Source: Acetobacter aceti (GTDB lineage: Bacteria > Pseudomonadota > Alphaproteobacteria > Acetobacterales > Acetobacteraceae). From it: a DNA stretch of 64,000 nt. The stretch lies in the NCBI RefSeq assembly GCF_002005445.1, contig NZ_CP014692.1, forward strand, positions 124,001 to 188,000, read 5' to 3'. The notes under the pieces are model-generated. The model searched no databases and had not been told where the DNA came from. It worked only from the letters and a program-made list of their open reading frames with translations. Positions 27,736 through 36,834 of this stretch are shown one piece after another (the first letter of the stretch is position 1; each line of letters opens with the position of its first letter). A program made the translations under genes and the position numbers.

Positions 27736-29889
27736 TCAGGCCAGATCGCGAACTTTCGGTTCACGTGCCCAATGCCGTTTCACACCGACTTTCTCGAACG
27801 CGTCGAGTGGGACCACACCGTCATCTTTTTCGACACCAGCCCGGTCAAGGATCACCTGTGTGCCTTTGCAATGAGCAATCGTCTTGCAGTGAGCATAAGC
27901 GTCCATGAACCATTGCACCGCAGCGGAGTCATGCGCCAGTTTACTGGCCTGATCGGGCATCAGGATGGAGATGATCGCATCGAAAAGCACCGAAGGCGAT
28001 CCCGCGAGCAGTCCGTCAGCCTGCAACGTGCCGCCCTTGACCGGGATGCCTCCCACCCTGGGAGCGACGAGAACGGCTGTTCCGCCTTTTCCTGCAATCA
28101 GATCCTTGAATTTCCGGATTTCGGCGAGATCCGATCCTTCTGCAAACAGAATTCCGACCTGACGGCCCTTCAGGGTGTTTTTCGCCTGTTTCTGAATGGA
28201 GAGCGCATCTGAAATCTTCAGATCAACTGGCGGCTTGGCGGCTTTTGCCTTCTCTGGCAGTTCTATCGCAAGGCCGGTAGCGATGCGTTTGGCGAGAGAT
28301 TCATCAACATTGCGGAGTTGCGCCACCACTCGTTCCCGCACGTGTGGGAGCTGGACCTTCGACAGTTCGAAGACGATGGCTGACGCCGTGTGAGCCTGCT
28401 CGCTTTCCGTGAGGGAGCGGTAATACATGCGGGGCTGGCTGTAATGATCCGCGAAAGTTTCCGGGCGTACACGAACCTTGCGGGTGGGGTCGTTATCCTC
28501 TGCATTTTCCTCGAAGGTCCTGAAACCGGTTTCAGGACAGGCGCGGGGACCACCAGTTTCTCCAGCTTCGGCCAGACTGTTCGGTTCGTAATTGGCGCGG
28601 CCGACAGGCACGAGAGTCTGCATCATGCCGTCGCGCTGGAAGTTGCTGAACGGACATTTGGGCGCATTGATCGGGATCTGGTGAAAGTTGGTTGTTCCCA
28701 GACGGGATTTCTGCGTGTCGAGATAGGAGAACAGACGTCCCTGCAACAAGGGATCATTGGAGAAGTCGATGCCGGGAATGATGTTGGTCGGCATGAAAGC
28801 CGCCTGCTCGGTCTCGGCGAAGAAATTGTCCACATTCCGGTTGAGCGTCATGCGGCCGATGATCTCGACGGGAATATCCTCTTCCGGAATCAGTTTTGTG
28901 GCGTCCAGAACATCGTAAGGCTGCTTGGCGGCCCAGGCCTCGTCGAACACCTGCACGCCCAGATCCCACGCGGGGAAATCGCCCTGACTGATCGACTCAA
29001 AGAGATCCTGCCGGTGGAAGTCCGGATTGGCGCCGGCGATTTTGACCGCCTCGTCCCATGTGGTCGACTCAATGCCAAGCACAGGTTTCCAGTGAAATTT
29101 GACGAATTTTCCTTCGCCCTTCTCGTTCACAAGACGGAAGGTGTGGACGCCAAATCCTTCGATCATGCGCAGGGAACGGGGGATGCCGCGATCGGACATG
29201 GCCCACATGACGGTATGCAATGATTCCGGCATCAGGCTGACGAAATCCCAGAAGGTGTCGTGGGCGGAGGCGGCCTGAGGATAACCTCGATCGGCTTCCA
29301 TCTTCACGCTGTGGACAAGATCCGGGAATTTGATGGCATCCTGAATGAAGAAGACCGGAATATTGTTGCCGACCAGATCCCAGTTGCCGCTGTCCGTGTA
29401 GAACTTGACGGCAAAGCCACGGACATCGCGAGGGGTATCAACGGAACCCGCGCCGCCCGCTACCGTGGAGATGCGTGTGAAGACCGGGCAGGTTGTGCCG
29501 ACCTTCTGAAAGATCGAGGCTTTCGTCAGCTCGGGGATGGCTTTGGTGCATTCGAACACGCCATGCGCGCCCGAACCTCTGGCATGGACGATGCGCTCAG
29601 GAATGCGTTCATGGTCGAAGTGGAAAATCTTCTCACGGAGGATGAAATCTTCCAGCAGGGTCGGCCCGCGCTTGCCTGCCTTCAGCGAGTTTTCATTATC
29701 CGAGAGACGGTGGCCGAAATTGTCAGTCAGATGAGCGACGCCATCAGAATGGTCGCCATCATGCGCGATGGTCTGATGAAGCTCGCCGCCTGGAGCGACT
29801 GTATCTTTTGTTTTGACATGCCCGGCGCCCGGGGGATGGTCATGCAATCCGTTATCGACGCTCGGGGTAGGACTTGTGTCCTTCGGCAT
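27736..29889 (-). CDS. katE: Large-subunit catalase (KatE/HPII type)
   Basis: The 717-residue product is a large, clade 2 catalase that converts hydrogen peroxide to water and oxygen. The active-site His is in [16 protein letters not shown], the Asn in [19 protein letters not shown], and the proximal heme Tyr in [14 protein letters not shown]. The C-terminal 150 residues ([13 protein letters not shown] onward) are the DJ-1/PfpI-like domain that small catalases lack. The start at 29889 has GGAGG five bases upstream; an upstream in-frame ATG at 29970 would add 27 unlikely residues. Single gene. A role against peroxide from strong periplasmic oxidation is likely in acetic acid bacteria. Confidence 0.94.
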   Translation of the reverse strand: MPKDTSPTPSVDNGLHDHPPGAGHVKTKDTVAPGGELHQTIAHDGDHSDGVAHLTDNFGHRLSDNENSLKAGKRGPTLLEDFILREKIFHFDHERIPERIVHARGSGAHGVFECTKAIPELTKASIFQKVGTTCPVFTRISTVAGGAGSVDTPRDVRGFAVKFYTDSGNWDLVGNNIPVFFIQDAIKFPDLVHSVKMEADRGYPQAASAHDTFWDFVSLMPESLHTVMWAMSDRGIPRSLRMIEGFGVHTFRLVNEKGEGKFVKFHWKPVLGIESTTWDEAVKIAGANPDFHRQDLFESISQGDFPAWDLGVQVFDEAWAAKQPYDVLDATKLIPEEDIPVEIIGRMTLNRNVDNFFAETEQAAFMPTNIIPGIDFSNDPLLQGRLFSYLDTQKSRLGTTNFHQIPINAPKCPFSNFQRDGMMQTLVPVGRANYEPNSLAEAGETGGPRACPETGFRTFEENAEDNDPTRKVRVRPETFADHYSQPRMYYRSLTESEQAHTASAIVFELSKVQLPHVRERVVAQLRNVDESLAKRIATGLAIELPEKAKAAKPPVDLKISDALSIQKQAKNTLKGRQVGILFAEGSDLAEIRKFKDLIAGKGGTAVLVAPRVGGIPVKGGTLQADGLLAGSPSVLFDAIISILMPDQASKLAHDSAAVQWFMDAYAHCKTIAHCKGTQVILDRAGVEKDDGVVPLDAFEKVGVKRHWAREPKVRDLA

Positions 29890-30015
29890 GAATGCCTCCA
29901 TCAGATCTGGAAAGAAAAGCGGATCGTCTTGCCGCGCTCCCGGAAGCAGGGACAGGGCGACCGCGTGCATGATTTTCCAACGATTGATGGAAGGCAGGGT
30001 TCCGCGTCTGATATT

Positions 30016-30801
30016 TCAGATAAACACATTATCGGGAATGTAGTGGCCTTTGCGCGTGAATGAAGAGGTCGTCCAGTCATTCAGGGGTGTCGCCAGAAAC
30101 GGAAATCCCAGAAAGAAAGCCATGCTGTCGGTATGACGATTCAATTCAACGTCAAGTCCACTGTTGGACCAGGTTATCTTGTGTGATTCCAGACCCAGTC
30201 CGGGCTTCAGGTAACGCACGCTGGCCGGCTGATTTCCAACAGGCAATATGTTCTCGATCAGTCTTCTGGCAGCCTGAGGGGTGACGGTATAGGCGCAGAG
30301 GCCTGAAAAACCGTTCAGTCGAAGCAGGGTGGGCGTAGCAGGCTGTGTCTGCAGATTGTTCTGATCCGGATAGGCGGCCTGCCTGTCGAAAAGAAGCGTG
30401 GCCTCGGGCATGTCCTCACCGGGAAGGATGCGGATGGGCCAGTCGGTGTTCACGCCCCAGGCTATGAAGTCGAACTGGTCCTGCTGTTCCATCAGTTGCT
30501 GTGTCAGGCTGTCAAATCTGTGATGCAGAATGACGTCATCTTCCAGCACCGTCACGGGACAGTCGTGGGTGACGGCATGCTGCCAGAGCTTCAGGTGAGA
30601 CATCAGCACCCCGAGAGCCGGTTCCACATAACGGTTCTCGGCGGCGATCACGCCTTGCGCCACGAGATCAGGCCGGGAGAGCGACCAGCCGTCTACAGCC
30701 GTGAAGATGTCAACGTGTTGCATGTGGGGATTGTTGCGGAAGAAGGCGTCCTTGCGATCTGTCCGGCGTTCGAGATTGATGACGAATGTCTGCGGTTTCA
30801 T
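30016..30801 (-). CDS. Glycosyltransferase family 25 protein
   Basis: FVINLERRTDRKDAF at the N-terminus and TVLEDDVILHHRF in the middle (the DxD-like site) mark the GT25 family used in lipooligosaccharide or other surface glycan synthesis. The 261 residues start at ATG 30801 (MKPQTFVINLERR); upstream in-frame starts would add up to 19 basic residues that do not match the family. No other glycan genes are adjacent, so the acceptor is unknown. It lies upstream of katE in the same direction, about 125 bases away. Confidence 0.8.
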   Translation of the reverse strand: MKPQTFVINLERRTDRKDAFFRNNPHMQHVDIFTAVDGWSLSRPDLVAQGVIAAENRYVEPALGVLMSHLKLWQHAVTHDCPVTVLEDDVILHHRFDSLTQQLMEQQDQFDFIAWGVNTDWPIRILPGEDMPEATLLFDRQAAYPDQNNLQTQPATPTLLRLNGFSGLCAYTVTPQAARRLIENILPVGNQPASVRYLKPGLGLESHKITWSNSGLDVELNRHTDSMAFFLGFPFLATPLNDWTTSSFTRKGHYIPDNVFI

Positions 30802-31131
30802 CACGGTGCTGTTCACTCGTTCCGGGCGGGCGCTACGCTGTCGGGTCCGGACAGGCATTCCCCTGAAAAATGAGAAGACTATGTGCTTTCGTTAATGTGG
30901 AGAGGTTAATTTTTTCTTTATTATCTTTAGAAAGATCATTATTTTTAATATAAAAAAACGAATTCAACTGGTCCGGTTCCGGATGTGTCCGGCACGAAAT
31001 CGCAACGAAAACGGGCGAAAGCCTTTCTCCGCCCCTTTTCGTTTTGAAAAAATCATTGGAGTATGCCGCCGCGCACCCGCTTCAGGCTCGGGCCAGGATT
31101 GTTATCCGGATATCAGAGAGGAGAGATCGTC
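30802..31131. other. AT-rich intergenic region between divergent genes
   Basis: A region between the divergent GT25 and dehydrogenase genes. Bases 30885-30965 are strikingly AT-rich and likely hold promoters for both, but I could not choose a definite -35/-10 pair. No gene seen. Confidence 0.4.
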
Positions 31132-32502
31132 ATGTCTGCCTACAAGACACTCAACCCGACTACGGGCAAGGTCGAGAAGACTTTTGACGAGCATACCGAC
31201 GCTCAGATGATTGCCAGACTGGAAAAGGCCCATGGCCTGTGGAAAGAGGATTGGCGTCACCGTTCCTTCGAAGAACGCCGCAGGATCATCAAGGCTGCCG
31301 CGGAGATCCTGCGCCGCGACAAGGAAAAGCACGCGGCCCTGATTGCGACCGAAATGGGCAAGGCGATCGGTGAATCCATCGGCGAGATAGAATTTTCAGC
31401 CGATATTCTCGATTATTATGCGGACAACGCCCAGCAGTTCCTCGCTCCCAGGGATATCAAGACATCCTGTAGCAGGGCTCAGATCATCAGCCAGTCTCTT
31501 GGCGTGATCTATTGTGTCGAGCCGTGGAATTACCCGTATTACCAGCTTGCCCGCGTGGCGGGGCCAAACCTCATGGCGGGCAACACGGTCCTCGTGAAAC
31601 ACGCACCGACAGTGCCGCAGTGTGCGCTGGCGTTCGAGCAGCTCTTCATTGAAGCAGGTGCTCCGGAGGGGGCTTACAGCAACCTGTTCATCAGCAACGA
31701 TCAGTCGGAAAAGCTGATCGAGCGTCCGGAAGTCTGTGGCGTGGCCCTGACGGGCAGTGAGCGTGCGGGCAGCGCCGTAGCGTCTCAGGCCGGCAAGGCT
31801 CTGAAGAAGAGCACCATGGAGCTTGGCGGCACGGATGCCTTCATCGTGCTTGAAGATGCCGATCTGGACCTCACCATCCAGAACGCCATCTTCGGTCGCT
31901 TTGAGAATAACGGGCAGGTCTGCACCGCTGCAAAGCGCATGATCGTTCATGAGAGCATTGCCGACGAATTCACCGCGCGCCTGAAATCCGCCATCAGTGA
32001 GTTCCGTTATGGTGATCCGCTGGACAAGGACAGCACGCATGGTCCGATGAGCAGCGAAAACGCCATGAATCTCGTGCTGGAGCAGGTCGATATCGCTGTC
32101 AAAGGCGGCGCAAGGCTTCTGACCGGGGGCGTGCGTCTCAACCGCGAAGGGTTCTTTATTCAGGCCGGTATCCTGACCGATATCACGAAGGACAACCCGA
32201 TCTTCTACAGGGAGATTTTCGGTCCGATCGCCTCAATCTACCGGGTGCGTGACGAGGAAGAGGCCATTGCCCTGGCCAATGACTCGCCGTTCGGACTGGG
32301 TGGTTCGGTCTACACGAAGGACACCGAGCGTGGCTGGCGTGTCGCCGAGCGAATCGAGACCGGCATGGTGTTCATCAATGCGATGAGTGGTGGCGGCCCG
32401 GAGATGCCGTTCGGCGGCATCAAGAACTCCGGCTATGGCCGGGAACTCTCGGAGTTCGGTATCGAGGAGTTCATCAACCGCAAGCTGATCTGCATTCCAT
32501 AA
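31132..32502 (+). CDS. gabD: Succinate-semialdehyde dehydrogenase-type aldehyde dehydrogenase
   Basis: The 456-residue protein is an NAD(P)-dependent aldehyde dehydrogenase of the succinate-semialdehyde group. The catalytic Cys264 is in NNGQVCTAAKR and Glu230 in TMELGGTDAF; EPWNYPYYQL is the usual oxyanion/NAD region, and MPFGGIKNSGYGREL closes the fold. In acetic acid bacteria such an enzyme can complete a modified TCA cycle via succinic semialdehyde. ATG 31132 has a GAGAGGAGAGA ribosome site; the longer frame from 31063 is unlikely. No GABA transaminase or 2-oxoglutarate decarboxylase is adjacent. Substrate specificity is inferred. Confidence 0.85.
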   Translation: MSAYKTLNPTTGKVEKTFDEHTDAQMIARLEKAHGLWKEDWRHRSFEERRRIIKAAAEILRRDKEKHAALIATEMGKAIGESIGEIEFSADILDYYADNAQQFLAPRDIKTSCSRAQIISQSLGVIYCVEPWNYPYYQLARVAGPNLMAGNTVLVKHAPTVPQCALAFEQLFIEAGAPEGAYSNLFISNDQSEKLIERPEVCGVALTGSERAGSAVASQAGKALKKSTMELGGTDAFIVLEDADLDLTIQNAIFGRFENNGQVCTAAKRMIVHESIADEFTARLKSAISEFRYGDPLDKDSTHGPMSSENAMNLVLEQVDIAVKGGARLLTGGVRLNREGFFIQAGILTDITKDNPIFYREIFGPIASIYRVRDEEEAIALANDSPFGLGGSVYTKDTERGWRVAERIETGMVFINAMSGGGPEMPFGGIKNSGYGRELSEFGIEEFINRKLICIP

Positions 32503-32531
32503 GCAGATCAGGGACATCCCACACAAAGCAG

Positions 32532-32556
32532 CAGGAGCCGGAAGGCTCCTGTTTTC
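32532..32556 (+). terminator. Rho-independent terminator of the dehydrogenase gene
   Basis: CAGGAGCC-GGAA-GGCTCCTG is a perfect 8-bp stem with a tetraloop, followed by TTTTC, 30 bases after the stop codon. Confidence 0.85.
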
Positions 32557-32612
32557 GTTAAAGCCGGCGGAGGTGACAGCTACGGTTTTCTCATGCCAGT
32601 CCCGACCGGCAG

Positions 32613-32801
32613 TCAGTCCAGAGGAGAAAGAATCGGCTGGACCTGCGTTTCAACGGCTTTCACCAGTTCGGGATTGGTGCGGCGCAGGAGGCTGGCGCGC
32701 AGCATGATGGCGGTATCCCGCGCCGATGACTGTCGCCAGCGGATCAGAAAGTCACGATCCGCCTGCAAATCCGGCTCGTGCGCTTTGGGCATGTTTTTCA
32801 T
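32613..32801 (-). CDS. Small hypothetical protein
   Basis: A 62-codon ORF; the product is charged and probably helical (ADRDFLIRWRQSSARDTAIML, RRTNPELVKAV). An AGG ribosome site lies seven bases before the ATG. Not recognised. It is the best candidate gene in the 475 bases between the dehydrogenase and the DUF721 gene; the rest (32802-32977) holds nothing evident. It points towards the terminator of the dehydrogenase gene, so it may share it. Confidence 0.45.
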   Translation of the reverse strand: MKNMPKAHEPDLQADRDFLIRWRQSSARDTAIMLRASLLRRTNPELVKAVETQVQPILSPLD

Positions 32802-32977
32802 AAAACCTGGTCTTCGTAAGGGGTGTGAGTTGTACCCGGAAGAAACGCCAGGTAGTTGGTTGTGGGCTCTTCTCTCATGTCTCCATGATTTGAAAGTAAA
32901 TTACCCGCACTTCCGCCCTGCAATTCTGTAATACCAGAATCGTGTCTCTTTCAGGGCGGGGCTACGAGGCTTCCGGA

Positions 32978-33478
32978 CTATTTCCGGGTGGCGTTGCGTT
33001 CGGCGAGTCTGGTCCCCAGCGCTTCAAGGGCATCCCGCAATGGCCCTTCCGGCATATCGTCAATAACGACAGGCGGCACATGTCCTGTCTGACGGCGCGC
33101 GGGGCGGCCTGATGTCTGGCTGGAGGGCTGGAAATCCTGGGTCATTTTAAGCCGCTCAACGATCCTCTGGCCGCACCATGTGTTGATCCGGTCGATGAGG
33201 GCAGTCTGCATGTGCTGGATTTCTATGGCCACCGGACCACGGCAGGCAATGGTCAGCGTGCCTGCGGACAGTTTGCGCGGCTCGGTTCGCGTTCCGAGCG
33301 ATTCCCCCACAATCTGCATCCAGTCGATGAACAGCGTCACGCTTGCGGGAGAGCGTTTGCGGAAGGCTTCCCGTGTCAGCGTGGGGATCATACTGCTCAG
33401 ATCACGTGGCTTGAAAGAGCGACGTGGAGCCTCTGCTGTGCCTGTCTCGCTCTTGCGTGCTGGCCGTGCGGGTTTCAT
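32978..33478 (-). CDS. dciA: DUF721/DciA-like protein
   Basis: The 166-residue protein carries a DUF721 domain in its first 110 residues (SFIDWMQIVGESLG-like region, TIACRGPVAIEIQHMQTALIDRINTW). DciA-type DUF721 proteins load the replicative helicase DnaB in bacteria that lack DnaC, so a replication role is plausible. The C-terminal tail is basic and probably disordered. ATG 33478 has GGAG upstream; the frame from 33520 would overlap mutY. It is divergent from mutY with only 11 bases between start codons, so their promoters must overlap each other's coding DNA. Confidence 0.75.
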   Translation of the reverse strand: MKPARPARKSETGTAEAPRRSFKPRDLSSMIPTLTREAFRKRSPASVTLFIDWMQIVGESLGTRTEPRKLSAGTLTIACRGPVAIEIQHMQTALIDRINTWCGQRIVERLKMTQDFQPSSQTSGRPARRQTGHVPPVVIDDMPEGPLRDALEALGTRLAERNATRK

Positions 33479-33489
33479 AAACTGGCTCC

Positions 33490-34587
33490 GTGACTCCCTC
33501 AGATTCAGATCTTCTCGCATGGTACGACCATAACCGCAGAACCCTGCCCTGGCGCGCCCTGCCCGGTGAGGTGGCGGATCCCTACCATGTCTGGATCAGC
33601 GAGATCATGTTGCAGCAGACGACGGTCACTGCGGTCATTCCCTATTATCACAATTTTCTCGAACGCTTTCCCGATATAGAAGCGCTTGCCCGCGCTCCAC
33701 TGGATGAGGTGCTGCAGGCGTGGTCGGGTCTTGGCTATTACTCCCGTGCCCGGAATCTGCACCGCTGTGCGGAGGAACTGATTCGTCTGGGGGGATTTCC
33801 GCGTGATGTAGCCGGTCTGCAGGCGTTGCCGGGCATAGGTGCGTATACGGCGGCAGCCATAGCGGCTATCGCCTTCGGTGTCCCGGTTGTGCCTGTCGAC
33901 GGGAATGTGGAGCGGATTTCAGCCCGTATTTTTGCGGTGCGGGCGCCGATGCCGGGCGCAAGGAAGCAACTGGCGGCAAAAGCCGTGACGCTCAATTCTG
34001 GTCCGGCCGCGCAGAACCGACCGTCCGATTTCGCGCAGGCCCTGTTTGATCTCGGCGCGACACTCTGCGTGCCGCGCTCTCCTGCCTGCGTGCTCTGCCC
34101 CTGGCAGAAATCCTGTCAGGCCCGGAAGCTTGGCATACAGGCGGAACTGCCAAGAAAAACGCCGAAGGCTGAGCGTCCCACCCGCTATGGCGTGCATTTT
34201 CTGCTGATGGATGAGACAGACCAGCTTCTGGTCAGACGGCGTCCGCCTCAGGGGCTGCTGGGAGGAACGATAGAGCTGCCAGGGCCGGAATGGCGGGAGA
34301 CAATGTGGAGCGCGGATGAAGTGGCGGAGGTTGCGCCTTTTTCTGATCGTGTTTCCGATGCGCTTCGCGTTCCACAATGGACGATTGTCGGTAAGGTCAG
34401 GCACGTCTTTACGCATTTTACACTGCTGATTGATGTGTATGCGGCTCAGGTGAACATGCTGCCCAATCCGCGCGAAGAGGAAGGTTTTCCTGTCGCGCTT
34501 GAAAAGGTAGGCAGCCTTGCGCTTTCTTCTCTCATGCGGAAATGCGTGGAAACTGGTGTAAACGGGTTGGACGATTACGTTTCCTGA
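33490..34587 (+). CDS. mutY: A/G-specific adenine DNA glycosylase MutY
   Basis: MutY removes adenine paired with 8-oxoguanine. The catalytic Glu is in EIMLQQTTV, the helix-hairpin-helix in LPGIGAYTAAAI, and the catalytic Asp in VDGNVER. The iron-sulfur cluster motif C-x6-C-x2-C-x5-C is intact in CVPRSPACVLCPWQKSC. The C-terminal third is the NUDIX-like 8-oxoG recognition domain. GTG start; 365 residues is normal. Divergent from the DUF721 gene. Confidence 0.94.
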   Translation: MTPSDSDLLAWYDHNRRTLPWRALPGEVADPYHVWISEIMLQQTTVTAVIPYYHNFLERFPDIEALARAPLDEVLQAWSGLGYYSRARNLHRCAEELIRLGGFPRDVAGLQALPGIGAYTAAAIAAIAFGVPVVPVDGNVERISARIFAVRAPMPGARKQLAAKAVTLNSGPAAQNRPSDFAQALFDLGATLCVPRSPACVLCPWQKSCQARKLGIQAELPRKTPKAERPTRYGVHFLLMDETDQLLVRRRPPQGLLGGTIELPGPEWRETMWSADEVAEVAPFSDRVSDALRVPQWTIVGKVRHVFTHFTLLIDVYAAQVNMLPNPREEEGFPVALEKVGSLALSSLMRKCVETGVNGLDDYVS

Positions 34588-34618
34588 AGCGGAAGCTGAT
34601 GACGGTGAGGAGAGAATT

Positions 34619-35248
34619 GTGGCGGAAACACCGCGTGCTGATGAAATCTGGCTTTACGACAGCTACGGTCGGTTTCTGCATAACGATTCCCTGGATGACC
34701 GGCTGGTGGCCTGTGCTCCCGCCGATCTGCCCAATGGTCTTCCGGGGGTGATCTTCGGCATAGATCCCATGCGGAGCAGTGATCCTTTTGTGCTGCTCAA
34801 GCGTGAAACCCGCCCGATGCCTCTGCCCCAGATCGAACCGGTCATGGAGCAGGGTGTGGCGCTCGCTTTCCGGATTCTGGATAGTGAAGGACCATATGCT
34901 GACGCGCGTGGGGGCTACGTCTCCACTCAGCAGGATGGGAGCGTAGCACTCGGCGCTCCGGGACGTGGTGAGGGCATCCTGTTTGCGCCGATGCCTTTTT
35001 ACACAGCCAGAAGCCTGTTTCCTGATGCTGGTATCGAACTGACAGACAGTCATGGGCTTGTGGCGCCGTCGCCTCAGCCTTTGACCGGCATGCGCGTGCA
35101 GATCGCCGGTCGGCCCTATTCGCTTGAAGTCGGGGGAGATCTGCTTGCCCGCATGGGTGAGCTGTCGCCGGGTGAAACGGTCTCACTGGTGTTGCCTGCA
35201 ACAGCCACGGAACCGGAGAAGACAATCACGGCGACCAGAAAAGCATAA
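34619..35248 (+). CDS. Hypothetical cytosolic protein downstream of mutY
   Basis: A 209-residue protein with no motif I know. It starts DEIWLYDSYGRFLHND, has a central beta-rich stretch and ends with VSLVLPATATEPEKT. No signal peptide or membrane segment. GTG start with GAGGAGA upstream, 31 bases after mutY and in the same direction, so it may be co-transcribed. Function unknown. Confidence 0.7.
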   Translation: MAETPRADEIWLYDSYGRFLHNDSLDDRLVACAPADLPNGLPGVIFGIDPMRSSDPFVLLKRETRPMPLPQIEPVMEQGVALAFRILDSEGPYADARGGYVSTQQDGSVALGAPGRGEGILFAPMPFYTARSLFPDAGIELTDSHGLVAPSPQPLTGMRVQIAGRPYSLEVGGDLLARMGELSPGETVSLVLPATATEPEKTITATRKA

Positions 35249-35329
35249 TCTGTAAAGAGCCCGTATTCAGCTTGTTACTTGTATTTCCCATTCCGGCCAT
35301 CATGTCGGAAGAATTGTCTGGCAGGTTTC

Positions 35330-36370
35330 ATGGCCTTTATTCACGTCCCATCCAAAAAAGAAACCGCCGCTCCGATGGGGCGAGGGCGCATTGGGGTGCT
35401 GCTCACCAATCTGGGGACGCCGGATGACACCAGCTTTGGCGCTGTGCGTCGCTATCTGTCGGAATTTCTCTCTGATCAGCGCGTGATCGAGGCCAATCCT
35501 GCCATCTGGCAGCCGATATTGCAGGGTGTGGTTCTGACGGTCCGGCCCGGTCGGAGCGGCAAGGCTTACAAGCGGATCTGGAACGAAGAACAGAACGAAA
35601 GTCCTCTGCGCACTTACACACGGGGACAGGCTGAACAGCTTGCCGGGCGGTTTCACGCGGATGGAGTCAGGGTCAGCTGGGGTATGCGGTATGGCTCGCC
35701 GTCCGTGGCGGAGGCTGCAACGGAACTGATGCGTGACGGGTGTGACCGCATCCTTTTCATGCCGCTTTATCCGCAGTACAGCGCGACGACGACCGCCACG
35801 GCCAATGATCAGCTGTTTCGTTTTCTGATGACAGTGCGGCGGCAGCCGGCCATTCGCACGCTCCCGGCGTTTGCGGATGACCCTGTTTATATCAGGGCTC
35901 TTGCCGAGACATTGCAGCTTTCCCTGTCAGGGTTGTCTGAACGGCCACAGATGATCGTGACGTCTTTTCACGGGTTGCCGAACGAGTATGTCGCCAAAGG
36001 CGATCCCTATCGGGAGGACTGTGAACGGACTGTCATGGCCTTGCGTGCGGCTCTGGCGATGTCTGATGAAGACATGCCGCTGACGTTTCAGTCGCGTTTT
36101 GGGCCGGCGAAATGGCTGGAGCCTTATACGGCTCCGTTTGTGGCGGGACTCCCTGCCAAGGGCATTACGCGTGTTGCCATTATCACGCCCGGCTTTATGG
36201 CGGACTGTATTGAAACACTGGATGAACTTGGCAATGAATTGCGAGATGAGTTCATGGCCGCAGGAGGGGAAGAGCTCACGCTTGTTCCCTGTCTGAACAC
36301 CTGTCCACAAGCCATTGACCTGCTCGAACATCTGGCCCGCGTGGAGTTGCAGGGGTGGATGGAGTTCTGA
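35330..36370 (+). CDS. hemH: Ferrochelatase HemH
   Basis: HemH inserts ferrous iron into protoporphyrin IX, the last step of heme synthesis. Visible signatures are GVLLTNLGTPD at the N-terminus, MRYGSPS, LYPQYSATTT, and the metal-site His in TSFHGLPNEY; PGFMADCIETLDEL completes the fold. ATG 35330 gives 346 residues, has GGCAGG upstream and fits the family; the longer frame from 35279 does not. Heme supply matters here for cytochromes, catalase and possibly the CxxCH sensor. A long hairpin follows. Confidence 0.94.
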   Translation: MAFIHVPSKKETAAPMGRGRIGVLLTNLGTPDDTSFGAVRRYLSEFLSDQRVIEANPAIWQPILQGVVLTVRPGRSGKAYKRIWNEEQNESPLRTYTRGQAEQLAGRFHADGVRVSWGMRYGSPSVAEAATELMRDGCDRILFMPLYPQYSATTTATANDQLFRFLMTVRRQPAIRTLPAFADDPVYIRALAETLQLSLSGLSERPQMIVTSFHGLPNEYVAKGDPYREDCERTVMALRAALAMSDEDMPLTFQSRFGPAKWLEPYTAPFVAGLPAKGITRVAIITPGFMADCIETLDELGNELRDEFMAAGGEELTLVPCLNTCPQAIDLLEHLARVELQGWMEF

Positions 36371-36376
36371 AAAATT

Positions 36377-36420
36377 GAGCCCTGATCAGTAGAGATTTTT
36401 ATACTGATCAGAGCAGGCTC
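36377..36420 (+). terminator. Long hairpin after hemH
   Basis: CTGATCAGTA (36382-36391) and TACTGATCAG (36402-36411) form a 10-bp perfect stem around GAGATTTTTA, with an outer GAGCC/GGCTC pair. There is no T-tract after it, but the site just past the stop fits a terminator or a 3' stabiliser. Confidence 0.55.
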
Positions 36421-36834
36421 CATCCCATCAGGCATATGTGATTTTCCGGTGTGAATTTGCATCGGAGCCTGGAGACAGAGCATCCTGTTTTCTGACGATC
36501 AGATACTGTAGCGAAAACGTTTCCGCCTTGCGTGGTGCGAAGTTAATGCAATCATGAAAAAATATAGTTTTTTATACAGATGTGATTTTGATAGTTGTTT
36601 GTTTTATTTTTGATAAAATCGTATTTATTGATATATAATCAAGAAAATAAATTAACTTATTCTGCGTTTGTTCTGCTTTCCAGAGAAATTTTAAGGATTT
36701 GTGCAGAATTTATTAACCATTTTTTCTTAACGTCAGGGCTCTGTCGCCGGGCAATAGCTCGGCTCCCGAATTGCCGCACGTCACGTCATTATATCTGTAG
36801 ATAAAAAATGCAGATTTAAGAGGGTGAGGTGCTG
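36421..36834. other. AT-rich intergenic region before the surface-protein gene
   Basis: About 410 bases, very AT-rich from 36540 to 36720. No gene is supported; a 69-codon ORF (36595-36804) is AT-driven and has no ribosome site. It probably holds the promoter of the next gene. Confidence 0.45.
36610..36639 (+). promoter_or_regulatory. Candidate sigma-70 promoter for the surface protein
   Basis: TTGATA (36610-36615), an 18-base spacer and a perfect TATAAT (36634-36639). It leaves a leader of about 190 bases before ATG 36835. In AT-rich DNA such matches can arise by chance. Confidence 0.4.

Noticed and set aside
28390..30063. Two long plus-strand ORFs (277 and 267 codons) opposite katE
   Set aside because: They are antisense to a fully conserved catalase and match no family.
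36595..36804. 69-codon ORF in AT-rich DNA before the surface-protein gene
   Set aside because: Composition-driven; no ribosome site, and it covers a likely promoter.
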